This document shows positions 1 to 11,664 of a stretch of 64,000 nucleotides of DNA, one piece after another; position 1 is the stretch's first letter, and each line of letters opens with the position of its first letter. The notes under the pieces were generated by a model that saw only the letters and a program-made list of their open reading frames with translations, had not been told where the DNA came from and ran no database searches. Both the position numbers and the translations under genes were made by a program. The stretch lies in the NCBI GenBank assembly GCA_006384855.1, contig VCJN01003519.1, positions 34,221 through 98,220 of the forward strand, read 5' to 3'. Source of the stretch: Tetraselmis striata. Taxonomy: Eukaryota > Chlorophyta > Chlorodendrophyceae > Chlorodendrales > Chlorodendraceae.

Positions 1-3000
1 TCCGGTGACTCGAAAATTGCAACACCGCAGTGCGGCGCTAGGTCAAACCAGTCCGCCGCCGTGCTGAGCCCTGCACAAGAAGAGTCGTTGGCAAGCAAAT
101 CTCTGCATGGCCGCCGCACACCGAACAGTGTCGTCGACGATGGAGACTCGAATGGCTTGCACTCGCTGTCGGCAGCTCTCGCCAGACAGTGGATCGCAAC
201 TACTCTTCCTATGTCTACCAGTACAGCAGCCGGTGTCTCACACTGTCATGCTGCAACCTCTACGGACCCGTACGCTGCCGTTGTTGCACCCCAAGTGCGC
301 GGGACGTCGCCAACAGCATCTGGCCCTGATCCCGTCGACGAGGCTCCAGACGCGTCACCCTCTTTTTGGGCAATCCCGCCAGGATGCACACCACAGCCAT
401 ATCGCCCGTCCGATTCCGACAAATCGCAAATTAGTGCGGTACTCCAGCAGCTAGGCGCGGAAATCCTGGAAGGGCCGGCGCCGGTGTCCCGTGGCAGAGA
501 TTCTGCGTGGCCACTGCCCATTGTCGGCTCTCCTGTCGGCAATCTCGTGGACGCAGACGGTTTTTCGCCCGTCAGTTTCGAGATGCCAACTCCAGCGATC
601 GCGGCCGCCGAGGCCAGCGAGTCGCCGCTTAACCTCAGCCTCGGGCTTCCCTCGCCTTCCGACAGCCAGTCACCGACGGTTGTCGAGACCGCTGCCAAGC
701 CCACAGTGGCAGCTTCTTTCACCCCGCAGTCATTCGAGTTCGGCGGGCTAAGCGGCGCAGGGCGCCGCAGCGACCCCGGCGGCGATGCCTCCACGCCTCG
801 GCTGGGAAACTCGCTCCGCTCGGCGGGGCGGTGCCGGCTGGAGGCGATGCTGGCAGAGCAGTGCAGCGAGGAGGATCTTGTATTCCGTACACCGACGGTG
901 AGTGACAAGCGGCGTCTCTCGGAGAGAATTTCGGAATCGGCGAGCGAGGAAGAGGAGTCGGACGAGCTTCTCCAAGCCACCCCGGGCGCCGACTTGCCAC
1001 TTTGGGGCAGCGGAGACGTCGTTCCCGACACCCCCGGCATGGATCTTACCCCGCTGGTCCCGGGCCTCGCCACCAGCGGACTGGGTGGCTCCGCGCTGAT
1101 GGGCGATGGCTTTTGCCTCGGCAGTGGCCGACCGTCGTTGGCGTCGCTCAGCGGACTGCGACCGATGTCGGGTCAGTCGGGATCGCTGTCGGCCCAGCCC
1201 ACCCCGGAGGCCGAGCCCGCTCACGGCATGATCGCTCGTACTGATGATATGGCTGATGGCGTCGAGATCGATGGCAACGCCAAGCGCACGCGGGTCAATC
1301 GTAGTCCTGCTACCGCCACCGTGCTCGGTGTCCTCAGCCCTGCCGAGGTGGCCATGCATGCCAAGCGCAGCCGGATGGCTCAGCCCACCCCGGAGCGAAT
1401 CGCAGCAGCACAACATCCAGCGGCACCCCCGAAGCAGGTATGAACCCCGCTCATCTACCTAATATTGTCCTCATGTGCGGATTGAGATTGGCAAAGCCAG
1501 ATGCTCGTTGCTTCCTGAGCTGAGGGTGAGTGGGGAGGGTCAGACACATCAAGCGGTGAGGCTCCTGGCTGACGACTGCTCCGGTGTGGCAGGAGGGCGT
1601 CTTTGCCGGCGTGACCGCAGTGTTTGACAAGGCGCTCAGATCGGAGGAGGTGGCGCCGCTGCGCGAGGCTTTGCTTGCAGGCGGTGGGCGTGAGGCGGCC
1701 GCAGCGTTCCTCGGCAGCGGAGCGACGCATGTGGTGAGTCAGATCATACCTCTATCGCCGCATGCATTGTGACCATTCGCGGCACGGGAACTAGCTAGGG
1801 CGCTAATCCTCATGCGGACGCGCCATGCCATCCCGACGTCCCGGCAGCGCCGCGCTGATTGTTTCTCCCCCGCTGAGCGGCTGGCTGCCACGCTGCGCAG
1901 GTTTGCCCCCCCAGTGGCGCCGGCAACTGGCTGTCCAGCGGCCTCCACGTGGTGTCCCCCGCGTGGGTCTTGCACTCGGTCCGCGCCGGTCGCACGCAGC
2001 GCTGCGTGCAGCTCTCGCTTGACGTGCAGCGCGCGTTGCCAGCGGGCGCACCGGGTGCTGCGGAGGAGGTCCTGCCGGCCAACGGCAGCCCGGCCCGCAA
2101 GCATGGAGACACAGCTGCGCCCATCGGGCACAGGTAACCGGACCCTGCCACCGCTCTCAGGCTGGAAGACTGTTTGTCGCTAGCCAAATGTGTGGCTGCC
2201 GGCTGCGAGGAAGAATGTTGCTATTAGGAAACTGCCCTACCTATCAGAAGTCATGTATAGAGGAAGCTACAGCACGGGGTCTTGTTGCAGCTTGCATGCG
2301 ACTCCAATGGGAGGTATAAATGGCGCGTTCTCATCGGTGCATAGGCAGCAGCGCTACCCTCCTAACAGGAATCTTAATATACGGGCAGTACACAATAGTA
2401 AATGTCATATTTGCTATCCAGAATCAATTCGCAATGCAACTAAGACGTAGCTGACAGTTTTTCTTGCAAAAAGACAAATTATATATTCTACTGTCTTGCA
2501 GTCTGTTCCTATTCTTATTCCCGGACTTCCATCCTAATATACTGCTATATCCTAATACATCTTACTACCCGTATTCAGCCGCGCTGTGCCTTGTGCCATC
2601 TGAATCGTCTACTCCCCCCTCTTTTCCCTCTTCCCCCGGCTTTCCCACTTGAGCAGCGCCGCTGCCGGGGTGGGCCGCAACCAGCTGGACAGCTTGCGCA
2701 GCAGCCGGGAGGCCCGCGAGGCGCTCCTCAGCGGCGTCGCGGCGGAGGAGAGCGCGCCGATGGCGGGTCGCCGGCGCCGGGTCATGCGCACGCCGCCCGA
2801 GCTGCTGGCAGGTATGAATAGGGGTGTGCGCCGGCTGGCCACCGTGACAAATTTGAAATTCGAAATTTCTTCCAACCTTATTCCCGCTCAAGCTTTGACG
2901 CTACTCGGGCCAGCTGTCTTATGGCCCGGCGGCACGAACCCGCGTAGGGTCCGCTAATTAAAGCGCGTACTGTACAGCCCTCTGAAGGCCAAGTCCCTTG

Positions 3001-4002
3001 TCTCACCCCCCCCCCCCCCCAGCAGCTGGCACAGTGATTCGTCGTGGGCTAAGCCCCTCCTACAATACCGATCCAGCCATTGGCACCCATTCACCGTTTT
3101 GCCACCCAGACAATACCAACTGCTACGTCGCGAGGGGCTGGGGGTGGTTGGGGGGGGACCCCTGTGAGCATCCAGTGATCGCTGACCTCGGACCGCTGTC
3201 TGATGTCCGCTGCCTCTGCTGTTGCGGCAGGGCTGGACTGGGCGGTCACCGATGATCCCGACGCGAAGGGCGCCGTGCTCGCGGACTGCGTGATCCCGCT
3301 GGACGACGTCGCGTACAGGTGACCGTGATGGGCATGCCCCTGCCGCCCTGGGTGCCCCGACAATCTTGTTGACAACTGATGCGTGCGTGATCCGCCGGCA
3401 TCAATGCCAAGCTGCGTTTATGTGAGACAGTGAAAGCGAGGGAAGCGGTTGTCACTGATCACATAATCAAGGGGCCGGGGGGTAGCGGGCCGCTGTGATC
3501 GTTTCATGGCTCCGCAGCTAGAGGCTCTGCTGGCCGTTGCTCAGGCGCCGCATTGCTGTTGGTGCCACAGCGCCACCAGCATCACGCTGCTGCTCCCCCA
3601 GGACCGCGCGGGCGACCTGGGCCACGCCAGCCGCGTGATTGCCGCCCCCGGGGGCGAACTGAGCCTGCTGCAGCTCATGCGCCACGTGCACGAGTTCTAC
3701 CAGGAGGAGCTGGGGCTGGAGGAGCAGATCCAGGCGATGAAGGCGCTTGGCCAGGGCGGCAGCAGGTGCGGCGCGGTGGGGCCCCTGGGCGCGCTGTGCG
3801 GGTCCGCAGCCTGAGGACAGGAAGGCGAGCTGAGGGCGGCTGGCGTGTGTGCAGGGCGGCGGAGCTGCTGCGGCAGGCCTTCCTGGACATGAAGCCGCTG
3901 CGGCGGGCGGAGCTGCTAGGCAGCCGCTGTTGCTGCGAGGGCCTGTTCAAGATATCCGGCGACCCGATGGGCACCATCTACGAGCTGCAGCTCGCTGGAT
4001 GA
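1..4002 (+). CDS. BRCT-domain protein, 5' end cut off by the window
   Basis: The reading frame is already open at base 1, so the gene begins to the left. Seven exons join in frame: 1-1437, 1593-1733, 1901-2133, 2654-2811, 3231-3318, 3580-3765 and 3855-4002 (about 796 residues visible). Exon 1 is a low-complexity Ser/Pro/Ala-rich tail-like region with acidic patches such as SEEDL and SASEEEESDE. Exons 2-3 encode one BRCT domain: FAGVTAVF at its start, a GGR turn, GATHVV, then VVSPAWVLHSVRAG with the conserved Trp. BRCT domains bind phosphopeptides or partner proteins in DNA-damage and replication control, so a nuclear role is inferred. Exons 4-7 encode a further ~190-residue module that I do not recognise, containing ITLLLPQDRAG, LMRHVHEFYQEEL and CEGLFKISGDPMGTIYELQL before the stop. 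A TGTAA lies at 4438-4442. The split into two genes is possible but every junction keeps frame. Confidence 0.7.
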
Positions 4003-4498
4003 TGCGCAGGCAAGAAGGCGCTCCGCGCTGCCCTCCGCTTAGGGCGGCGCACCTGTCAACGGCGACCGCCGACAAGTCCATGTATGTCACCTCATGGGCG
4101 GAGTACGTCCCCATGTTGTCGGCGTTCATGGTTGGGCGGGAGGCGGCAATGAAAAAGGGGCCAGTGTACCGTCGTATTGCAGGCCGGCCGCTCGACCACA
4201 GCCACTGTTCCGGCATTTTTGGGGGAAAAACATGCTGTCGTAATCATAATCAGCAGTTCACCATCCCTAGCAAAGCTGCAGATTAGTTCTGGGCTCCAAA
4301 CCCCTGCCTCTCTCACGGAATGCGGACACATTGTCGTTGAATATTTGCGGCGGGGGCGCAATCCCATGATCCTATGGTTGCCCTCGACGCTAGTGCTCGC
4401 TGCTTTGTGGAACAACACTGGAGCCGCCCTACACCCATGTAAGTGTGCCTGTGTGTGTGGCTGTGGGTGTGTATTTATATAAATATATAAATAAATAT

Positions 4499-4534
<36 letters not shown>

Positions 4535-4840
4535 ACATATATATATGTATACATATATATGTATATATATGTATATATGGGTTTTACCGTATATGGGTTG
4601 ATGGCGCGACTCCGCGTGTGGAACAGTCGTGGAACGGCAGCAATAAAATCATACAATGGACGCGCGCCGCGTAGATTCTGCGTGCAGCCAGAATGACTCG
4701 CTGTACAGCTACTCACAAACAGTGTTGGATAGGATTTCTGCTTGGTGTATAGTTTCGATCGGGTCGTCTCTAGTCGATAAACGCGCGCGCTAAATGTGCG
4801 CCGTTGCGACCATGAAAAGAAATAATATCATCACAAAGTA
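4003..4840. other. Intergenic stretch with TA microsatellite
   Basis: No gene is seen. About 4474-4580 is an almost pure AT-rich microsatellite built from TA, TATG and TACA steps. Reading frames over it are Tyr/Ile repeats and are not coding. The bases before it probably hold the 3' untranslated region of the BRCT gene. Confidence 0.6.
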
Positions 4841-4844
4841 TTAA

Positions 4845-5920
4845 CATTTTGCGCAATTCCTAATAATCTCATAATAGAGTGTTAACATTTTGCGCAATTC
4901 ATCCCAGGGGCAGTCCCGCTCCTGGGCCCACCGCAGCATCGCCAAGTGCCCATCCCTGGCCATTAGTGCAATTATCCTCCAGTTCCAGAGGCATCGCTGC
5001 CCACGGGCCCACTGCAGCAGCTCAAGGTTTCCGTTCCTGGCTGCTGTGACGCAATGTCCACTCGTACAATGGGCAGCCATGCGCCCTCGCCCACTTCAGG
5101 ATTACCATACGGCCTGCAAATGCGCAGGTGTCCTGATCCCAGGGGCAGCCTTGTGCTCTGGCCCACTGCTGGACGTCCATGTGTCCATTGTAAGCTGCCA
5201 CAGCACACGTAAATGGACCCCAAGGGCAGCTCAGCCCCCTTGCCCACTGTAGCACCTTCAGGTACCCTTCCTGGGCGGCTGCAAAGCATGTGCCATGGTC
5301 CCAGGGGCAGCCGTGGCCTCTCGCCCACTGGAGCATCTCTAGGTCCCCTCGCTTGAATGCATCCCAGGGTCAGCCTTTCTCCCTCACCCACTACAACTGG
5401 TCTAGGGATCCGCCCCTGGCCGCCAGCTCGCAGGCCGTACGGACCAGGGCCCAGCCGTGGAACTGCGCACCCCACCGTAGCACGCCCAGCCTGCCACCCG
5501 TCACCGCCGCCGTCACCACGCGTTCGTCATACACCAAGAGGCAGCCTTACCCCGCTGCCTACTCAAGTAGCTCCACTCTGGAGCGGAGCACTCGCAGGTC
5601 CATCCGCGGGCGGCCACCCTCCGCATCCACCGAGTCTTTTTTCCGCTGCCTTCGCCATCGTGAACTGCAGCAGTCGCGCGGTGCACGCCTTCGCGCGCTG
5701 CCCGGCACACGGCCTGTAGCAGGCCACGCCAGGTGTTGCCGTCGTCGCCGTGTAGGTGCTCATCAACCAACTCCCAACCGTCCGCGGACAGCTCAGCACA
5801 CCCGAAGCCCGCCGCCCCCTTCCGCATGTCGCGCATCATAACCATGGCGCGAGCACCGATATCAAGCTCCACGCAATAAGGCGAGACTTGCCGCTGTGAT
5901 ACAGTGGAACCGAGCACCAT
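4845..5920 (-). pseudogene. Ankyrin-repeat gene of the algal GCPWD type, decayed
   Basis: Read on the minus strand, the region encodes about six ankyrin-like units with the recurring pattern LQWARGHGCPWD..TC..AA..G.LE, a type common in large algal and giant-virus ankyrin families. The longest clean stretch is 5336-5022. It carries LEMLQWARGHGCPWD, LKVLQWARGLSCPWG and VQQWARAQGCPWD. The next unit (NLELLQWARGQRC, from about 5056 to 4845) lies in another frame because of one extra base near 5053. Upstream, GCPWD is cut by a stop codon at 5370-5372, and at least two more in-frame stops interrupt the units toward 5560. The part 5920-5600 (ELSADGWELVDEHLHG, LLQAVCRAARE) probably held the N-terminal region. 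The family usually mediates protein binding; here the gene looks dead. A 44-bp tandem duplication carrying a TTTTGCGCAATTC motif sits just past its 3' end (about 4834-4903). Confidence 0.65.
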
Positions 5921-6516
5921 GCCACGTGGTTCGGCAGGGGGTGGAAAGGCAATGCATATGCTTGCCGCGGTGGCGTCAAGAGCGGATCGAACCTCACCCC
6001 AGCACTACTCATTGTGGATGACGCATTTCTGGCCTTCGAGCATGCATTATTGTCGCAGCACGCGCGCTACTAATTATACAATCGAGCCATCAGCACTGTG
6101 TAAAGTATGGAAACACCTGTACGGATAGATGCCGCCGGGCGGCATATTAATATACCGTATGGCGGAGCTGGAATAGCCCCCGCGCCGGCAAGCAGCGCAC
6201 AATTGGCGGCAGCACAATTGTGCAGCAGCACACATCCGCGCCGCCTCTGCTCTACTATTCCTCACCTGCTGGTGCAGGCTGCAGTCCGCCAACACATCAC
6301 GAGCGCCATCACACCATATTCCTGGGGATAGGCGTAGGCACAGCCCGGTTCTCATTACCCGCATCGTGACACCCCGCCGCATTTTGCCGGCCTGTGCCGT
6401 TTCAGCTGCACCGCCTGTTCGCGGTCGGGTCTCTTGCGGGGGCGTGGCAGAACAGGACGACAGCACCCGAGCAGAACCGTGCCTGCACACAAGTAGTACC
6501 CGGCGGCCGAACTACA
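5921..6516. other. Intergenic stretch, no gene seen
   Basis: No supported coding exon or RNA. It separates the divergently placed ankyrin pseudogene and the rhomboid gene, so it probably holds the rhomboid promoter, but I see no convincing box. Confidence 0.4.
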
Positions 6517-9500
6517 ATGGTAAACTGGCGCGGCTTGGCAGGACGCTGCGGGGCCTCTTGGCCGCCGCCGCGGGGGCTCGGGCCCAAGCCCACCTCAGGT
6601 ACCCCGCTCCCTGCGCCACTGCTGTGATGTGGTCGGCTGGGGCAGGTCGGGCGGCATTCGGAAGGCGGGCGGGCAGTAGTGTTGCTGGTGAGGCGCCGCT
6701 TCTCTGTACAGATAGCAGGAGTGTTGGGCCCTCGTTGCCCCCATGACTCCCCCTTTATATTCGAAGCCCGGCTTAATCCACTCCACCCCTGTCTCCGCCA
6801 ATATGAAACTCCGCCGGGCCGCGCAGGGCCGGCTCCGTGGGTTAAGTGCGTGGCGCGTGGCGAACCTTTGACAAACGCGCCATACCTGCAAGGTGAAACG
6901 CCTGGAATAGTGCGGCCTTGCGTGCCCGCGTATTGCCGCCGCCAAGGGTCACGGAGGGGCATGACGTGGGCGGGGCGGGGTGGTGTTGGTGGGGGGGGGT
7001 CATGGCAGCAATTGTGGTGCGAGTGTCAGCGCAGGGCCGGCCAGCGCTCAGGCTGATGGGGCCGTGGTAACTGCCGCATCACTCGCACATCGATGCACCG
7101 CCCGTCATCCCGCCCAGACCCTCCCTTTGCGCGCCCCTCGTGCTCCCTGTTTGGTGCCGCCCCGCCGCGGCTGCCGTTGCTGCTGATGGTGCGGGCTGCT
7201 GGCGGCAGGCAAGGATGGCCGCAGCACCCGGCGCCTGCGAGTGGGGGGGGCCCAGCTGGTGGGGACCGCAGCCGCAGGTGGCAGCCCCCCCCCCCTCCTC
7301 CCCAATTTCCATGTCCGCATCCCCTCCGCCGCCTCTCCGCTGCACCGTCGCCCCTTGCATGCTCCCCGCCTCACTCTCCAGCGCCCCGCCCTCCCCATGG
7401 CAGGCGCAGGTGTCACGATGCTTGGCGCTCGGCGGCGTTGTGCCTACGAGCGGACCGCCCGGAGTCGGGTGCGGCACCCCCCTCGTATCCCCCTGCCCCT
7501 TCCTCTTCCGCTTCCCCCTTCCCGTACCCCCCTCCCCTTCCCCGGGTCGCAGTATTGCTCAGCCCCACCGCACTGCACCGCATCACACCGCCAGCGCCCA
7601 AAGCTGCGCCAGCACTGAACCCCCCTCTCCCCCCCCCCCCCCCCCCCCCCCCCGGGCCCCCTTTTACTGTCCTCCCCGTGTCTGCCGCAATGCTGCCTGC
7701 CTGACAGGCCCTCCAAGCAGCCGGACACGAGGCAGTTCGGTGAGAGCCCCCCCCCCCCCCCCGCCCCCCCCCCCCCCCCCCGGGTCGATTGTGTCACAGG
7801 AGGCCAATGTCGCTTTCCGCCGCCCCCGCCACCACGGACATCACCCGCACCCAGCCACCCACACGCGCAAGCGCACCACATGCCACCCCGCCCCCCTGGG
7901 CTGACCCCCCCGGGGCTGCGCGCGGCAGGCAACGAGGTGAGGCGCGTGACGGACTCGCTGCTGGCGCTTAACGTCGGCGTGTTTGTGGCCAACTGGGCCA
8001 TGGGCGGCGACAAGCTGCTCGCCATGGGCGCCAAGGTGGGTCCCGGGAGGGGTGGTAGGGGGGGGGGGGGGGGCTCCATGCATGCCCCCCTTCCAGCACC
8101 TGCTCACCTCAACCTGCCCGCTTGAGAGGGACGGCGGCTACCGCTCCGGCGCCCCTGACCATGCCCCCCCCCCCCCCCCCTGGGGCCACATTCCCCGGGC
8201 TCCCAGGTTAACTCCGCCATCCTGGCGGGCCAATGGTGGCGCCTCCTCACCTGCGCCACGCTGCACGGCGGTCTCATCCATCTCTTGGTGCCCCCCCCTC
8301 CCCCCCCCCGCCTTCCCCCCCCCCCCCCCCCCCCCCCCCAGTGCTGTCGTTGTGCCCCCCCTCCCAGCCATCATTATATCTTCCAGACACTAGAAACCCC
8401 GATCCACCATCATCAGCAGGGATTCAGACCCGGGTGTCGTGTTTGGTACATGAACTTGAGTTTCCATTTGACCCACAATAACTAGAGCGCAAAGTGAGGG
8501 AGAGAGGGAGGGGGTTGGGGGGGGGGGGGGCATGGAGGTGGGTTTTAGGGCATCACTAGGGCTTTCATGAGGCATCATGAGGCATCGTTAGGGCTCCCTG
8601 TCCGCTACAGCGCAAATCTGATTTGAACACTTGAGCTTCAAGTACCAATTCAGCCTGGGGGCTCTAGGGTATGAACCCTAAGAAAACCCCACGGCGTGCA
8701 GGTGAACTGCTACTCCACCCACCAGATCGGCCCCATGCTGGAGAACATCTCGGGGCACGGGCGCTTCGCGACGGTGTACACCGTGTCCGCGCTCACCGGC
8801 AGCCTGGCCTCCTTCGCGCTGTCCGCCAACCCCTCCGTCGGCGCCTCGGGCGCCATCTTCGGCCTCGGCGGCGCGCTGGCGGTCTTCTTCTACCGCCACA
8901 AGGTGGGCCCCGCCCGCCCGCCCCCCGCCCGGCTGCCAGCGCCCCGGGACGACAGGTGGGGAGGAAGAGAAGGGTGGGGGGGGGGGGGGGAGGGGATAGT
9001 CACTTGTTGTTGGCCTCTTAATCCCATTCAAATTCGAACGACTGTGAACAATGGATTTTTTTCGCGAAAGTTTTGTATTTTGATGAAATGCTCGTCCCGA
9101 AAAGAGGCGGACGCCGCAATGCCGCGATACCTTCCCGCATGGAGTCCGGCCGCCCGCAAGCCCGAGTCCTCCTTACCCCCCCCCCCCCCCCTGCTGCGCC
9201 CATCGCAGGAGCTGCTGGGGCGGCGCTCGGACTACGTGCTGCAGCAGCTGGGCACCACGCTGGCGATGAACCTCATGTTTGGCCTCATGATGCACAACAT
9301 TGACAACTGGTGCGCGCCTCCGCCCTCCCCGAGGCACGCGGGCGGTCAGTGCGGGCGGAGAGCGGGTCGCTGGGGGTGGCAGGGTTTCCAGTCTGTAGGG
9401 TTCTCCATGCTATAACCTACAGCCTGTTTGAAACCCATCAACATCCAGACCCCAAAAGCTGTCTATTGCGCTCATGCGGGGCAGCCGCGATGGCTGTGGA

Positions 9501-9879
9501 CGGGAGTGTGTTTGTGTGAGATATATATATATCTATATATACATATATACATATAGACATATATAGAGACATATATATAGGTATATGTATATATATATGT
9601 ATATATATCTATATCTATATGTATCTATATACATATATATGGGGATGGGGGGAGAGGCAGGGGGGGGGGGGGGTGAATGAGGGGCACTCACTGCCTGCTG
9701 ACTGGCTGGCTGGCTGGCTGGCGGGCGGGCTCATCGGCAGGGGTCACATCGGCGGGCTGCTGGGCGGCGCGGCGTCGGCGTACCTGCTGGGGCCGCGCCT
9801 GGTGGTGGAGCGGCCGGTGGGCACGCAGCGCAAGCGCATCGTGGACCGCCCGCTGCTGCCGCTCTTCGGCCGGCAGTAG
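6517..9879 (+). CDS. Rhomboid-family intramembrane serine protease, probably plastid
   Basis: Eight exons join in one frame of 300 residues: 6517-6598, 7118-7277, 7708-7739, 7929-8035, 8207-8287, 8702-8902, 9209-9309 and 9741-9879. Rhomboids cleave membrane proteins inside the bilayer with a Ser-His dyad. The nucleophile is in GASGAIFGLGG (Ser about 203). The catalytic His is in GHIGG (about 257), rebuilt by splicing tg|g to complete DNW. The HxxxxHxxxN signature is also present: TLHGGLIHLL joins VNCY across the intron (His147, His152, Asn156). The first ~80 residues are rich in Arg, Ser, Pro and Ala with few acids and look like a transit peptide, so plastid targeting is inferred. Hydrophobic segments LLALNVGVFVANWAM, YTVSALTGSLASFAL and AIFGLGGALAVFF fit membrane helices. 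Introns carry C- or G-runs up to 25 bases (7629-7653). The first two exons rest only on frame and splice fit; the core is secure. Confidence 0.88.
9517..9643. repeat. TA/TATC microsatellite in last rhomboid intron
   Basis: About 125 bp of imperfect TATA, TATC and TATG steps, followed by a 14-base G-run, all inside the last intron of the rhomboid gene (9310-9740). Confidence 0.85.
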
Positions 9880-10060
9880 AGGAGGGGCGCAGGGGCGGCC
9901 GGCCCGCCTGCCGGCGTGCGGCGCTGGGAGGCGTGTTGTTGTTGTTGGGGCGGATCATGCCCCCTCACCAACGCGGGAGGCAGCGCCGGCGGGGTGGCGA
10001 CGCGGGTGTTGCACTGTCGGCATGCGCGGCGCTCGATGCGCACGGACCCGCCATGGGATA

Positions 10061-10065
10061 TGTAA
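10061..10065 (+). terminator. Putative poly(A) signal TGTAA of the rhomboid gene
   Basis: TGTAA occurs 182 bases after the rhomboid stop codon. TGTAA is the usual poly(A) signal of green algae; use here is inferred. Confidence 0.5.
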
Positions 10066-10363
10066 TTGGCATTAATGTTGTTTTCGCGGCTGTGACAACT
10101 CACCGCGCCCCATCATGCCACACTCACCCGGCTGCCAACATGGCACGCTGCTGGCATGCAGCTCCAGGCTAGCGCACGGGGGCAGGGAGGGTGGGGGATG
10201 GGGTGGTAAGGGGTGAGGGGGGCGATAACCACACTCTGGGGACTGCTTGGATGGCTGCCAGGGGTGCCGCGGGGGTCAAAAACTGCCTGTGCATCTTTTC
10301 TGTTTCCGTCGGTATGTCCCTGCAAACCCCCCCCCCCCCCCCCCCCCCCCTTTAACCCCCCAC

Positions 10364-10436
10364 CCCCCTTTCTGCCCCCCAACAAAAAAGATGCATCTTT
10401 CTTGTTTCCAGGTTTTGTTGGGGGGGCAGAAAGGGG
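10364..10436. repeat. Long inverted repeat able to form a cruciform
   Basis: A 24-base arm at 10364-10387 (C-run, TTTCTG, C-run, AACAAAA) is repeated in inverse at 10413-10436 with one extra G. The 25-base loop begins with its own perfect palindrome AAAGATGCATCTTT. A 24-base C-run (10327-10350) lies just to the left. Confidence 0.8.
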
Positions 10437-11664
10437 GGAGGGGGGGGGGGCAGAAGGGGTGGGGGTGGCAGGGGCATAAACCGACAGCCTGCCACAGGTG
10501 CACGCCAGACGCTGCCGACTGTGACCCCTACCGCCGCGGGCAGGCAGGCGCTCCGCTGCGCGGCGCGGCCCCCCACCCATGCTATCGTAAGTGCAAGCGA
10601 GACGCGTCGCAAGTGCGCTCACCAACAAGTTGAGGAGGCGCGCTGGCGCACTGCCAAGACCACGCCATGCTCCCCAGCGCCCAGGTTTAGACCAAGGGGG
10701 CCGGTGCGACAGTGGGGCCAAAAGTGTATCTTTCCTGGCGAGGTGTACGTGCGGGGCCCCCGCGGTGTCCATACCAAAGCGGGACCCCACACTGTCCCTA
10801 GGCGGGACGCCAAAGTGGGGGACACCGTGTGCGGTCCGTCGTACTGGGCAGACGACGCCGTGAGGGATGACGAGATGGAGCCGTGGAGAGGCAAGGGCCC
10901 CAGCGGGAACTCTGGGCGGGCCATGAGAAAGGGCACAGCAGAGGCGACCTTTGACGCATGGAAGAGCGCTGTGAACTTTCTGATGGGGAAGGAGGGACAT
11001 CGTGCTTTTGACCGCAATCTGCAGTTCAATTTGACTCACGAGGTCAGCGTCCTGCGCGGGCGCGTCCAACCGAGGTACCGTCAAGGGCAAGAGGTTTTGG
11101 CGCATGTGCCAGCGCGCGCACCTCCCGAGGGCCTTGCGACTCTGACGTGATTCGAGCAGCGCTTTGCTGTGACGGTACGAGGGCACCCGGCCCGGACAGG
11201 AGGGGGGTCCCCGTTCACATGGACCGCATGCGAGGGGGGGGGGGGGGGGGGTGGATAGCGGGAGCGAGGGAGAGAGTGAGCGGGGGAGGTGTAGCTTACA
11301 TCGCATCGGGGGTGGTTTAAACTGGCCACATTGGAGGGAGAAAAAAAAGCTCCTAAAGGTAATGACGGGGGGGGGGGGGGGGGGGGGGGTAGTTCGAGCG
11401 GCTCGATGTCACGACAGTCTGGCTGAAGCAGCTGCCAGTGGTCTCTCGCTCCGGCATCCCGTGTGGTGCCCCACCCTCGCGGCAGCCTGGCCTTGTGGAC
11501 AGCCCTCGCCGCCCGGAGCAGGGAAGAATACCACGGTGTCGACCAAGCGTCGCGTTGTGCCGCTCCGGGAGAAGAGGGGCGGGGGGGGGGGGGGGGGGTA
11601 TTACTCCGTCGACGCACAGCTGCCTCTGGCTGGAGACAGCGGCTGGTTGCGGGCGCCGCCGACC

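Larger units (their letters stand above)
9880..11664. other. Intergenic stretch with one unrecognised open frame
   Basis: Between the rhomboid stop and the 3' end of the coiled-coil gene. An open frame at 10521-11150 (+, 209 codons) contains FDAWKSAVNFLMGKEGHRAF and FNLTHEVSVLRGR, but I see no known domain and no good splice context. TTACA at 11296-11300 (TGTAA on the minus strand) could serve the coiled-coil gene that ends at 11665. G-runs occur at about 11234-11251 and 11367-11389. Confidence 0.4.

Noticed and set aside
4430-4716. Tyr/Ile-rich frames
   Set aside because: Products of a TA microsatellite.
7093-8079. Long Pro-, Gly- or Ser-rich open frames on both strands
   Set aside because: They arise from C- and G-runs in rhomboid introns and cross the splice sites of a gene whose exons join perfectly.
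10113-11306. 397-codon minus-strand open frame
   Set aside because: Low-complexity product over C/G-runs and the inverted repeat; no domain and no splice support.
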